Positions 1 to 8,401 of a DNA stretch of 64,000 nt are shown in pieces. Position 1 is the first letter of the stretch; each line of letters opens with the position of its first letter. The stretch spans positions 744,001-808,000 of the forward strand of contig CAVOIB010000002.1 in the NCBI GenBank assembly GCA_963695975.1. Direction: 5' to 3'. This stretch comes from JBBQVZ01 sp963695975. Lineage in GTDB: Bacteria > Actinomycetota > UBA4738 > HRBIN12. Made by a program: the position numbers and the translations under genes. The notes under the pieces were generated by a model. That model did no database searches and was not told the origin of the DNA. It saw only the letters and a program-made list of their open reading frames with translations.

Positions 1-780
1 CCCGATCGGGACATCGGGTGGGAGCTCTACTACTTGCCCGACGACTTCTCCCAGGCGAAGGACATCGCGGCCGATCATCCCGAGAAGGTCCAGGAGCTCC
101 AGGAGCTGTGGTGGTCGGAGGCCGAGCGCAACCGCGTGCTGCCGTTGATGGCCGGGTTCTCGGTGATCTACGGGATCCTGCCGCCTCTGCCGACACAGAC
201 GCGGTTCACGTTCGCGGGCGATGTGCAGAACGTGATGTGGGGCATGATCCCGCGGATCTTCGGTCGCTCCTACTCAATCGAGGCCGACCTCCTGGTTCCG
301 GAATCGGGTGCCGAAGGGGTGATCGTCGCGTTCGCCGACTTCATCGGTGGCTTCGGTCTGTGGGTCGACGGTGACGGCATCCTGCGCCACACCTACTCGA
401 TGCTCGGCGTCGACACCTACAAGCAGGCTTCCACGTCGAAGCTGCCCGCCGGCGACGTGCACGTGGAGATGCTGTTCGAGTCCACGGAGAACAAGCCCGG
501 GAGCGGAGGGCACGTCACGCTGTTCATCAACGACAAGGCGGTCGGCGAGGGCGACATGCCGCAGACGGTCCCGATCACGTTCACCAGCTACGCGGGCATG
601 GACATCGGACGGGACAACGGAGCGGTCGTCGACCTCGACTACGAGGAGAAGGCTCCGTACGTCTTCACCGGGACGGTCAAGAAGGTGGTGTTCGACCTGA
701 AACCAGCCGCGCACGAGGAGGAGAAGGTTCTGCACGTCCACGACGTCCACCAGGTGGTCGCCGCCGGCGTCGCCGGGTAG
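1..780 (+). CDS. Arylsulfatase, C-terminal part (5' end outside window)
   Basis: The reading frame is open from the first base, so the gene starts upstream of the window; a TTG at 34 is in frame but internal. The opening residues (WELYYLPDDFSQAKD) match the segment after the catalytic domain of arylsulfatase A-like enzymes, which states the subunit's 'YDL/YYLPDD..AxDIAxxHPEKVxELxxLWW' signature. The remaining about 200 residues are the beta-rich C-terminal domain of the family. The formylglycine-forming active-site motif lies upstream and cannot be checked. Known role of the family: hydrolysis of sulfate esters; the substrate cannot be read here. No partner gene is visible downstream. Confidence 0.85.
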   Translation, partial: PDRDIGWELYYLPDDFSQAKDIAADHPEKVQELQELWWSEAERNRVLPLMAGFSVIYGILPPLPTQTRFTFAGDVQNVMWGMIPRIFGRSYSIEADLLVPESGAEGVIVAFADFIGGFGLWVDGDGILRHTYSMLGVDTYKQASTSKLPAGDVHVEMLFESTENKPGSGGHVTLFINDKAVGEGDMPQTVPITFTSYAGMDIGRDNGAVVDLDYEEKAPYVFTGTVKKVVFDLKPAAHEEEKVLHVHDVHQVVAAGVAG

Positions 781-830
781 GCGGACCGAGGCGGCATACC
801 GTGGTCCACCTCCTGGAGCGGCACCCCGCT

Positions 831-1010
831 TGGGCGCGAGCGGTTGTCCGGTGCTCGTGTCCGCCACCGTCAAGGATCTCGTCGCAGGCTCCGGCCTCAC
901 GTTCGAGGACTCGGGCCAGCACGAGCCTGAAGGGCGTCCCCGACCGCTGGCACATGGGCCGAGGGGTGAATTTAGTCCCCTTCAGTTGACCTCGGTCACG
1001 TTTCTGAAAG
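831..1010 (+). pseudogene. Relic of a class III cyclase C-terminus
   Basis: Bases about 845-965 match 3385-3511, the end of the intact cyclase gene downstream, at high identity (VSATVKDLVAGSGLTFED here, VSQTVKDLVAGSGLTFED there). One extra base near 920-930 breaks the frame: the peptide reads HEPEGRPRP in one frame and resumes as LKGVPDRWHM in the next. The similarity continues past the stop codon into the 3' flank (both copies end in a version of 'cagt.acctc.gtcacg'), so a whole 3' end including non-coding DNA was duplicated. There is no cyclase core upstream of it; the arylsulfatase ends 50 bases before. Seen in sequence; age and mechanism of duplication are inference. Confidence 0.75.
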
Positions 1011-1159
1011 ACCCTTCTGAATCTGGACGGCTGTGTACGCGTTAGACCGATGCCCAGCAACGATTCAGCTAGGTCGGAATCCGGCCGTGTCCTGTGAGAT
1101 CCAGGCCGCGAGATGCCCCTCAAAGATCGGCGGCGACGGGAGAGCAGAGAAGGGCACAA

Positions 1160-1183
1160 ACGGCCGCGAAACCGGGACAGGGC
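1160..1183 (+). repeat. 24-bp direct repeat, copy 1
   Basis: Perfect 24-base match to 2081-2104 (core cggccgcgaaaccgggacag). It sits 112 bases before the truncated SnoaL-cyclase start. A chance match of this length within 64 kb is unlikely even at high GC. The two copies bracket the 1296-2065 coding segment. Confidence 0.8.
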
Positions 1184-1295
1184 TGCAACCAAACATCCAC
1201 CTCCCACAAGACACGACGGTGTGCGTGGGCCATAGGGTGATTCGCGCCGTCTTCGCTGCAATGCGCCGCGCTTGCGCCAGCGTTAGGCTGCGCGC

Positions 1296-2213
1296 GTGAC
1301 CTCTACAGGTGACGAGAGCGTCACCGAACGATCCGAGGAGCTGCGCTCCATCACGCTCCGGTACCTCGCGGCGATCGACCGGGGCGACGTTGATGCGATG
1401 AACGCTCGCTCTTCTCGTACGGCGGATCTAACGGCGCTGGGTACCTTCGGCCCACCTATCCGAGGACCGGAGCGGAACAAGCGATACACCGAGGTGGAGT
1501 TCGAGGCCGTCGGCCGGTATCCCGTCCCCGACCCAGAGGTCGAGGCATGGGTCCGCGGCGACGTGGGGTGGTCATTCGGGATCGCGAAGGTCGGAGAAGA
1601 CGGGCGGGATGAGGTCCGGTTCTCATTCGTCCTCCAACTCGAGCAGGACGATTGGAAGATCGTGTTTGCCCACGTCTCGATCGCGGAGCGGGAGGATTCC
1701 GAGGCTTGGGCAGTCCCGTTCGATCAGGAGATTTCGGAGCTCCTCGCCAAGATCCTCAGCGAGGAGCCTCCCGACCTGTCGGGTTCCGCAGCCCCGGATG
1801 GCACGGTAACGCTGGTGTTCACGGACATCGAGAGCTCGACGGCGCTTAACGCATCGTTCGGCGACAAGGCCTGGCTCGACGTGCTCCACGCCCACAACCA
1901 GGTGGTCACGTCGGTGACGCTCAAGCTCGGCGGGACGGTCGTGAAAGGGGTCGGCGACGGCTTCATGCTCGCGTTCACGTCGGCGCGGACTGCGTTGGCG
2001 GCATCACAGGAGATCGAGGATCGGATCGCCGAAACATTCGATGACCCCGGTTCGCCCATCAGGAAGAGGGAGGGGCCAGGACGGCCGCGAAACCGGGACA
2101 GGGCGATCGTCGCAGTCCACCTCGGCGAGGCGGGCGTCCAAGTGCTTGCGCGGCAGAGGCGCCGACGCTCAGGATACGGTCCGTGGAGTTCTCTGAGACC
2201 CGGTACGCGATAA
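1296..2213 (+). CDS. SnoaL-like domain plus truncated class III cyclase
   Basis: Residues 1-140 look like a SnoaL/NTF2-like alpha+beta domain (LRSITLRYLAAIDRGD..., then ...DDWKIVFAHVSIAERED). Residues 168-255 begin a class III nucleotide cyclase domain: TLVFTDIESST with first metal Asp177, and KGVGDGFMLAF with second metal Asp221. The match stops at about residue 256 (DPGSPIR), just before the strand that should carry the rest of the catalytic core; the last 50 residues are Arg-rich and unlike any cyclase. The substrate-specifying and transition-state residues of the C-terminal half are therefore missing. The frame overlaps the next gene by 31 bases. The 24-bp repeat copy 2 lies right after the break. 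Probably a decayed paralog, perhaps unable to make cAMP; a regulatory role through heterodimers cannot be excluded. Confidence 0.65.
   Translation: MTSTGDESVTERSEELRSITLRYLAAIDRGDVDAMNARSSRTADLTALGTFGPPIRGPERNKRYTEVEFEAVGRYPVPDPEVEAWVRGDVGWSFGIAKVGEDGRDEVRFSFVLQLEQDDWKIVFAHVSIAEREDSEAWAVPFDQEISELLAKILSEEPPDLSGSAAPDGTVTLVFTDIESSTALNASFGDKAWLDVLHAHNQVVTSVTLKLGGTVVKGVGDGFMLAFTSARTALAASQEIEDRIAETFDDPGSPIRKREGPGRPRNRDRAIVAVHLGEAGVQVLARQRRRRSGYGPWSSLRPGTR
2081..2104 (+). repeat. 24-bp direct repeat, copy 2
   Basis: Identical to 1160-1183. It lies directly after the point where cyclase similarity of the preceding gene ends and 78 bases before the GTG of the next cyclase gene, so it marks a rearrangement boundary or a duplicated upstream segment. 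Confidence 0.8.
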
Positions 2214-3511
2214 CCCCTGACGGTGTCTATCTCGCGTATCAGGTCGTGGGCGAGGGTCCGGTGGACCTCGCGTGGCAGTCCGACTATATCGACGGCTCCC
2301 TCGACCTGGGATGGGAGGACTTAGTATCGGCGTGGCATCGGTCATTGGCCGGGTTCTCCCGGCTGATCCTCCACGACCGGCGGGGTATAGGTCTTTCCAG
2401 CCGAAACGTTCCGCCACCCAATCTCGAAACCCGCGTCGCTGACCTCGAAGTGATCCTTGACGCGGTGGGATCGAAGCGCCCTGTGCTAGCGGGTTGGTTC
2501 GAGACCGGAGCCCCCAACGTCTTGTTCGCAGCTTCCCATCCCGAGCGCGTGCACTCGATCGTGTGGGTGGAGCCGATGGCTCGCTGCACCTGGTCGCCGG
2601 ACTATCCCTGGGGGCAACGGCCGGAGGATGTGGAGGAAGAAGAACGTGTTCTGGCGCTGTGGGGTACGGCCGAGTACGGACGGGCGTTCCAGGTCCAGCA
2701 GGCCTCCCTAGGCAACGTGTTCTCAGACGCCGAGGCAGCGAACCTCGCGAGGGCCACTCGCCACGCCTGCACGCCCGATGTCGCGAAACAGCTGTCGGAT
2801 ATGTGGCTCGAGACCGACGTGAGCGACGTGCTCCCGGCGGTGCAGGCTCCCACGCTGCTACTCGCCCGCGGCGAGCCAGATGCCGGAGAAGCCGAATACG
2901 TGGCCGCACGCATGCCGCGAGCGGAACTGATGAAGATGCCGGGCGGTGCGTGGGGCTTCGAGGAGATACCGCTGTGGATGCAGGAGATCCGGAGGTTCGT
3001 CGGGATTGAGGCGCTGGCTACTGATCTTGACCGCGTCCTTGCAACCGTCTTGTTCACAGACATCGTTGGATCGACTGAGCGGGCGAGCGCTCTTGGCGAC
3101 CGAGCCTGGAAGGAACTCCTCGATCGGCATCACGCGCTGGTCCGCCAGGAGCTCGAGAGGTTCCGCGGGAAGGAGATCGACACCGCCGGCGACGGATTCT
3201 TGGCCACCTTCGATGGTCCCGCGCGGGCCGTTCGCTGCGCCCAATCGATCGGTGCCGCCGTTCGGTCGCTCGGGTTCGAGATCCGGTCCGGTTGCCACAC
3301 AGGCGAGTTGGAACTCGCGGGTTCGGACGTCCGCGGGATCGCCGTCCACATCGGCGCTCGTGTCGCGGCGCTCGCCGGCCCGTCGGAAGTCTTTGTGTCG
3401 CAAACGGTCAAAGACCTCGTTGCGGGCTCCGGCCTCACGTTCGAGGACGCCGGCGAACACGAGCTCAAAGGCGTCCCCGACCGCTGGCACCTGTACCGAG
3501 TGGTGAAGTAA
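2183..3511 (+). CDS. Alpha/beta-hydrolase-like domain fused to class III adenylate/guanylate cyclase
   Basis: 442 residues, GTG start. Residues 1-275 follow the alpha/beta hydrolase fold (GEGPVDLAW, DRRGIGLSS, final RFVG helix). The nucleophile elbow, normally GxSxG, reads GWFETG with Phe106 in place of Ser, and the usual His loop reads MPGGAWGFEE, so hydrolase chemistry looks lost. Residues 286-442 are a full class III cyclase domain: LFTDIVGST (metal Asp293), KEIDTAGDGF (Asp337), and IGARVAAL near the end. Family knowledge: such fusions occur in many copies in actinobacteria, the hydrolase part probably sensing a ligand. The product is likely cAMP or cGMP; which one is not settled from sequence. 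Its 3' end is duplicated at 831-1010. Confidence 0.85.
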   Translation: MEFSETRYAITPDGVYLAYQVVGEGPVDLAWQSDYIDGSLDLGWEDLVSAWHRSLAGFSRLILHDRRGIGLSSRNVPPPNLETRVADLEVILDAVGSKRPVLAGWFETGAPNVLFAASHPERVHSIVWVEPMARCTWSPDYPWGQRPEDVEEEERVLALWGTAEYGRAFQVQQASLGNVFSDAEAANLARATRHACTPDVAKQLSDMWLETDVSDVLPAVQAPTLLLARGEPDAGEAEYVAARMPRAELMKMPGGAWGFEEIPLWMQEIRRFVGIEALATDLDRVLATVLFTDIVGSTERASALGDRAWKELLDRHHALVRQELERFRGKEIDTAGDGFLATFDGPARAVRCAQSIGAAVRSLGFEIRSGCHTGELELAGSDVRGIAVHIGARVAALAGPSEVFVSQTVKDLVAGSGLTFEDAGEHELKGVPDRWHLYRVVK

Positions 3512-3726
3512 GTCCACTTCCAGTCACCTCAGTCACGCTCGGGTCCTTCTCCGACCTGCAACGATGCACAGTCATCCGGCTGGCTGCTATCGGCGAAGAC
3601 ACGCGGTGGGAGCCTCTGACTCTCCATGCGCCTGAGGGACGAACGGCCCGCGACCTCCGAGACGCTTGCGTCTTCAGCTTCGCACCGAACCGGAAGGAGA
3701 CTGGAGAAGAGGTCTGGGGGCCCTCG

Positions 3727-4623
3727 ATGCTCGAGATCGACGATCTGACGAAGCGCTACGGGGACGTCGTGGCGCTTGACGGGGCCTCCTTCAGCGTGGC
3801 CCCGGGTCGGATCGTCGGGTTCCTCGGTCCGAACGGCGCCGGCAAGACCACCACGATGCGAGCGATCTTCGGCCTGGTGTCTCCCGATCGGGGCGAGGTT
3901 CGCTGGAGAGGGACGCCCGTCGGCCCAGAGGAGCGGGCCCGGTTCGGCTACATGCCAGAGGAACGGGGGCTGTACCCGAAGATGAAGGTCGCTGAGCAAC
4001 TCAGCTACTTCGCCGAGCTCTCGGGGATGAACACGACGGCGGCGAAGGAGGCGGCCGCCGGATGGCTCGGGCGTCTGGGCCTGGGCGAGCGGGCCGACGC
4101 ACGGCTGGAGGAGCTCTCCCATGGCAACCAGCAACGCGTCCAGCTTGCCACGGCGATCGTGCACGACCCCGAGCTCGTGGTGCTCGACGAGCCGTTCAGC
4201 GGGCTGGACCCGCTCGGCGTGGAGTCGATGGCCGAGATGCTCGTGCAGACCGCCGCGACCGGGGTCGCCGTGTTGTTCTCGAGCCACCAGCTGGACCTGG
4301 TCGAGGATGTATGCCAGGACGTCGTGATCATCGATCACGGGAGCATCGTGTTGGCGGGCGTGGTCGAGGAGCTGAAGGCTGCATCGCCGCACCGTTCGCT
4401 GGAGATCAGCGTGAACGGCGATCCGTGGGTGCCCGTCGTCCGGAGCGGCATCGTCACGAGCAAGCAGGACGGCCGGTTGCGGATGCTTGTCGATGCCTCG
4501 GTCGACCTGGACGAGATCCTTGCGGACGCGCGTCGGGCAGGCGAGCTCACCGCGTTCAGCTTCGAGCCGCCATCCTTGACGGATCTGTTCCTCGAGACCG
4601 TGTCGGAAGGACGGAGCGCATGA
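3727..4623 (+). CDS. ABC transporter ATP-binding protein, NatA-like
   Basis: 298 residues. Walker A GPNGAGKTT, signature LSHGNQQR, Walker B VVLDEPFSGLDP and the H-loop SSHQLD are all present, so the ATPase should be active. The LSxGNQQ signature and the C-terminal DUF4162-type extension (about 220-298) are typical of the NatA branch that pairs with NatB-like ABC-2 permeases. ATG 3727 is chosen because it opens the conserved MLEIDDLTKRYG; the frame is open further upstream without similarity. The stop overlaps the permease start (ATGA at 4620), so the two are co-translated. Substrate unknown; Na+ or drug export are the family's reported roles. Confidence 0.9.
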   Translation: MLEIDDLTKRYGDVVALDGASFSVAPGRIVGFLGPNGAGKTTTMRAIFGLVSPDRGEVRWRGTPVGPEERARFGYMPEERGLYPKMKVAEQLSYFAELSGMNTTAAKEAAAGWLGRLGLGERADARLEELSHGNQQRVQLATAIVHDPELVVLDEPFSGLDPLGVESMAEMLVQTAATGVAVLFSSHQLDLVEDVCQDVVIIDHGSIVLAGVVEELKAASPHRSLEISVNGDPWVPVVRSGIVTSKQDGRLRMLVDASVDLDEILADARRAGELTAFSFEPPSLTDLFLETVSEGRSA

Positions 4624-5810
4624 GCGGCGGAGCGAGACGCGTGTGGTTGGTGACCCGCCGCGAGTGGAACCAACGGGCACGCACGACCGCGTTCCGGGTC
4701 TCCACGCTGATCTCGATCCTGATCGTGGTTGTCCTCATCATGGTGCCCGAGATCTACGGAGGCGGGGCGAGGCCCACACGCACGGTAGGTCTCGTCGGAC
4801 CGAGTTCGTCTCAGCTGCCCGCGCTCCTTCGTGCCTCCGGCGATCAGCTCGATCTGTCCGTGAAGACCCGCACGTATGCGGACGAGGCGGCCGGCCGGGA
4901 GGCGCTGCGTTCCGGTGACGTCTCGGTGCTGTTGCTGGGACAGCGGGAGCTCGTGTGGAAGGCCGAGGTCGACGACCAGCTCGGGACGGCCGTGACCTCG
5001 GTCGTGGGCGCCGTGGAGCGGCAGGAAGCGATCGCCGATCTCGGTCTCACCCCCGCCGAGACGCGGCGGCTGCTGCAGCCGCCCGACCTGTCCTCGACGA
5101 GCCTCGAGCCGGCAACCAGGGAGCAGACGGCGCGGGCGGATCTGGGCCGGATCGGTGTGGTGCTGCTGTTCATGGCGATCGCCTTCTATTGCAGCTTCGT
5201 GCTGGTCGGCGTGGTGGAGGAGAAGGCCAGCCGCGTGGTCGAGGTGCTGCTCTCTCGACTCCGGCCCACCGAGCTGCTCGCCGGCAAGATCCTCGGGATC
5301 GGGCTGGTCGGTCTCGCGCAGTTCGCCTTGGTCGTAGGCTCAGCCTTCGTCGCACTGTCGGTCTCGGACAACACATCGGCCCCGGAGACTACGCCGGGCA
5401 CGCTCGGGTGGATCGTGTTCTGGTTCATCCTTGGTTACGCGTTCTACTCGGTGCTGTACGCGACGGCCGGCTCGTTGGTCTCGCGCCAAGAGGAGACCCA
5501 GAGCCTTGCGCTCCCGATGACGGCGGTCCTGTTCATGGCATACATCCTCGCGTTCGTTGCGAGCGAGTCACCGAACGGGGCCGCGGCGCTCTTGGGATCG
5601 CTCTTCCCTCCCACGGCTCCGATGGTGATGATCGTCCGCATCGCGCATGGGGGCGTTCCCCTGTGGCAGATCGTCGTGTCGGTTGCGCTGATGGTGGTGA
5701 CGGTCTACGCGTTGGTGCGGGTGGCCGGGCGGATCTATGCCGGCGGGGCGCTCCGGTTCGGAGGCCGGGTGCGGTTGAAGGAGGCATGGCTGGGCGGCCA
5801 GGTGCCTTGA
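4620..5810 (+). CDS. ABC-2 type permease, NatB-like
   Basis: 396 residues. One membrane helix near residues 27-45 (STLISILIVVVLIMVP), a long extracytoplasmic loop to about residue 175, then a block of five or six helices. The segment EEKASRVVEVLLSRLRPTELLAGKILG after the second helix is the coupling helix typical of NatB/YhaP permeases. It starts inside the stop of the ATPase gene and would form the homodimeric membrane part of that exporter. The gene ends 7 bases before a convergent gene. Substrate not readable. Confidence 0.88.
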   Translation: MSGGARRVWLVTRREWNQRARTTAFRVSTLISILIVVVLIMVPEIYGGGARPTRTVGLVGPSSSQLPALLRASGDQLDLSVKTRTYADEAAGREALRSGDVSVLLLGQRELVWKAEVDDQLGTAVTSVVGAVERQEAIADLGLTPAETRRLLQPPDLSSTSLEPATREQTARADLGRIGVVLLFMAIAFYCSFVLVGVVEEKASRVVEVLLSRLRPTELLAGKILGIGLVGLAQFALVVGSAFVALSVSDNTSAPETTPGTLGWIVFWFILGYAFYSVLYATAGSLVSRQEETQSLALPMTAVLFMAYILAFVASESPNGAAALLGSLFPPTAPMVMIVRIAHGGVPLWQIVVSVALMVVTVYALVRVAGRIYAGGALRFGGRVRLKEAWLGGQVP

Positions 5811-5817
5811 CGGGCGG

Positions 5818-6441
5818 TCAGCCGAGCGGCTGTCGGTCTGTGCGCTGTGTGAGAGGAGTTCGCACGTCCGACTTCCGAGCGACGACCTCAACACGCGCCC
5901 GGGACAACAGTTCGTACGCGGCCGCGGTGTGACCTGGGGCGCGCCAGTCGAACAGCGCCTGCTCGATCGGGGTCCACCCGATCGTCCAAGCAGCGATCAC
6001 GGCCATGAAGGCAACGGCGTAGAGGAGCACCATCAGCAGCGCGCCGTCGGTGGCCTGCGCGAGGTAGCCGGCAACGACGCCGATCGCCGCCGCGGCGAGG
6101 GAGAGCAGCAGCGCGCGTGGGAGCTCGCGGATCCCACCTTGTCGAAGGGTCATCGCCTCACGCCATGCGTTGTACGCCTGGACCTGACAGTTGCCACGGA
6201 AGGCGCCAACGTCGGACTCGTGTATGCCGCCCTCCACCGGCAACGCGATGCGGACGACGAGCGAGTCTGGCAGTCGCAACGACGAGTCGAGGATCCCCAC
6301 GAGGGAATCGAGGCCGGACTCGTCACGACCGTTGGTCTCCAGCAGCTGGTCGAGGGAGTCGAGCTCGACGTCGATCGTCCGCTCGCGCTTCAGCTGTCGA
6401 TGCGCGACGCGCATGACCTGGGCGATCTGCGGCCGCGTCAT
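5818..6441 (-). CDS. Hypothetical two-helix membrane protein
   Basis: 207 residues, no recognised family. Residues 1-105 are soluble and mixed in charge; two adjacent hydrophobic helices (about 108-125 LPRALLLSLAAAAIGVVAGY and 132-152 LLMVLLYAVAFMAVIAAW) follow, then a 50-residue soluble tail. This pattern suggests an inner-membrane protein with both ends on the same side. An in-frame stop 27 bases before the ATG fixes the start closely. Its ATG overlaps the stop of a small upstream reading frame (6438-6554) in the ATGA style. Role unknown. Confidence 0.65.
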   Translation of the reverse strand: MTRPQIAQVMRVAHRQLKRERTIDVELDSLDQLLETNGRDESGLDSLVGILDSSLRLPDSLVVRIALPVEGGIHESDVGAFRGNCQVQAYNAWREAMTLRQGGIRELPRALLLSLAAAAIGVVAGYLAQATDGALLMVLLYAVAFMAVIAAWTIGWTPIEQALFDWRAPGHTAAAYELLSRARVEVVARKSDVRTPLTQRTDRQPLG

Positions 6442-6554
6442 GACGGCTCCACGCGGAGCACGGCATCAAGCGACTTCCCCTTCGCTATCTCGGCGCGATC
6501 CACCGCGTCGTCCTCCTCTCCGAGACCGACACCAGGTTCACCATCACGCGCCAT
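6438..6554 (-). CDS. Possible small ORF coupled to the membrane protein
   Basis: 38 codons, very acidic middle (GEEDDAVDRAE). Its TGA overlaps the ATG of the 5818-6441 gene exactly as ATGA, the arrangement used by real gene pairs elsewhere in the window. The frame stays open upstream to a GTG at 6617 (59 codons). No clear ribosome binding site was seen for either start and no family is recognised, so this may be chance. Confidence 0.25.
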   Translation of the reverse strand: MARDGEPGVGLGEEDDAVDRAEIAKGKSLDAVLRVEPS

Positions 6555-6738
6555 CGACCGCGAGTGCAGAGCCGCACGTCCTATCCAGGATGGGCCACTC
6601 AGCGAGCCTCCCCGCACCTGGACCTGGCCTGGTCTCAGCCAGATCGGCCTGTCATGGCACCCTCAGGCACCGTCGCCGTATGCAGGTGACATCCTCCTGC
6701 GAGCCCGGATGCTCGGGAACGAGCGGTAACGTGACCTC

Positions 6739-8067
6739 GTGTTCATTCAGCGTTCCCGGTTCGCGTCTCGGATGTCCGCGCTGCTCCTGTTATCGGTGGC
6801 TTGTACGACGGCACCCCCGCCGACGGCGCCTGCCGGAAGTGCCTCCCCGCCGGTTCAGGCGTCGCCCACCCCGCTCGTCGCGCGATCCGAGACCCCTCAC
6901 CCGATCGTCGCGTCCAGGCTGGTCCATCTCCGATCGCCGGCCGGCGGCTCCTTCTTGGTGCGGGGGGCCTTTCCCCGCGTCCATCCGATCTGCCGCCACG
7001 CGACGCAGCCGCAGCTCACGGCCCGATACCCGGGCGCCCTCTCGGTGCGTCGCGCCGACGATGGGACGCTGGCGCTCGTCGTGACCTTGCCGTTCGAGAA
7101 GTACCTGCAGGGCATCGCCGAGGTGCCGCCCACGTGGCCCGAGGCGGCGCTGGATGCGCAGGCGATCGCCGCCCGAAGCTACGCGCTGGCCACTACGGGG
7201 TGGAGCGGCAGTCAGGGCGAAACCCTGAGCACGCCGATCTGCGCCACCACCTCGTGCCAGGTCTACCGGGGGATCCCTGTGGAGCCCGTGACGGGGATCG
7301 GCCGGTGGTACGCAGCGGTTCGACGGACGGCGGGCCTGATCCTCCTGTATCAGGACCGGCCCGCGGACACCGTGTACTCCTCCACGTCCGATGGCCGCAC
7401 GTACGGGAACGAGGACGTGTTCGGCAGCGCACCGCTGCCGTACCTGCGTCCGGTCGTCGAACGCGACGATGGCGCCTCGCCGACCTCGCACTGGCAGGTG
7501 CGGATCGGGTTCGCCGACCTCGCGACGTTCCTGAGCCGAGCCGGAGGATGGCCGCACGGAACGTCGATATCCGCGGTCTCCGGCGACGGCTCGAGCGTGA
7601 CGCTGACCGACAGTGGGGGCGCGCCGCACGTGATCGACGGCAGCTCGTTCCGCGACGCGGTGAACACCTGGGCGCCGTGCCTGAAGCCTGGTCGCTACCC
7701 GCCGGAGCCCCTGCCGATCACGATCCCGTCGGGTTGGATGACGGCTAGGTCGTCAGGCGGGGCCGCGATCGTGACCGGGCGCGGTTGGGGGCACGGTGTC
7801 GGGATGGTCCAGTGGGGCGCCTATGGCAAAGCGATGCGAGGCTGGTCCGCCGCGCAGATCCTCGCCTACTACTACAGCGGTCTGCGACCGCAGCGGTATC
7901 CGGAGCCCGGCCTGATCCACGTCGAAGTGGCGAGCGGTCTGCTATCGCTGCGCTTGCGCGCCTCGGGAGCCGGTGCGACGATCGACGACCGCGAGCTCGG
8001 ACCAGGGTCGCTCGCGATCACCGGTGGTGACCAGCTGTCGGTCGGTGGCTCGGCGCTCCCCACCTAG
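6739..8067 (+). CDS. SpoIID/LytB-domain lipoprotein
   Basis: 442 residues, GTG start (ATG 6772 is an alternative). The N-terminus is a lipoprotein signal with lipobox LSVAC at about residue 22, followed by a Pro/Ala/Ser-rich linker. The SpoIID/LytB domain runs from about residue 90 to 385: LPFEKYLQGIAEVPPTWPEAALDAQAIAARSYA and GRGWGHGVGMVQWGAYG are its two signature blocks. SpoIID is a peptidoglycan lytic transglycosylase that acts on stem-less glycan and LytB modifies an amidase; this non-sporulation relative is more likely a cell-envelope amidase/glycan factor. It acts outside the membrane. Monocistronic by spacing. Confidence 0.88.
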   Translation: MFIQRSRFASRMSALLLLSVACTTAPPPTAPAGSASPPVQASPTPLVARSETPHPIVASRLVHLRSPAGGSFLVRGAFPRVHPICRHATQPQLTARYPGALSVRRADDGTLALVVTLPFEKYLQGIAEVPPTWPEAALDAQAIAARSYALATTGWSGSQGETLSTPICATTSCQVYRGIPVEPVTGIGRWYAAVRRTAGLILLYQDRPADTVYSSTSDGRTYGNEDVFGSAPLPYLRPVVERDDGASPTSHWQVRIGFADLATFLSRAGGWPHGTSISAVSGDGSSVTLTDSGGAPHVIDGSSFRDAVNTWAPCLKPGRYPPEPLPITIPSGWMTARSSGGAAIVTGRGWGHGVGMVQWGAYGKAMRGWSAAQILAYYYSGLRPQRYPEPGLIHVEVASGLLSLRLRASGAGATIDDRELGPGSLAITGGDQLSVGGSALPT

Positions 8068-8089
8068 GCATCACGCGTGCCTTCGACCC

Positions 8090-8401
8090 TCAGGCGGCGA
8101 TGGAGGCGGTCTCATCCGGTTCGCGCCGGATCATCTCCACGATCCGCCCCACGTTCAACGCCCAACCGACTCCCCACACCGGCGGTTTGAACACGTGCTC
8201 ATCGGCAGGAGCCCAATAGGTCTGGCGGATGCGGTCCATCGTCGGTGGCCGAAGCTCATACGGAACGAACCCCGCCAGCTTGCCGTGCCACGTTCGCTCC
8301 TCCCGGGGCTTACGGAGCTCGGTGACGACGGCCGCCCCCAGCAGGACCGCGAAGATCGTTCGCCCGACCCACTTGCTCTTGCCCGACCCACCGCGTGTCA
8401 T
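8090..8401 (-). CDS. DUF5808-like small protein
   Basis: 103 residues from ATG 8401, chosen because a GGGGAGG ribosome binding site sits about 8 bases before it; ATG 8425 would add eight residues without one. A short hydrophobic stretch (IFAVLLGAAVV, residues 14-24) is followed by a soluble tail whose block YWAPADEHVFKPPVWGVGWALN resembles the DUF5808 pattern of Asp-Pro-containing turn, Phe-x-Pro and GxGWxLN. DUF5808 has no assigned function. Convergent with the SpoIID-like gene 22 bases away. Confidence 0.6.
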   Translation of the reverse strand: MTRGGSGKSKWVGRTIFAVLLGAAVVTELRKPREERTWHGKLAGFVPYELRPPTMDRIRQTYWAPADEHVFKPPVWGVGWALNVGRIVEMIRREPDETASIAA

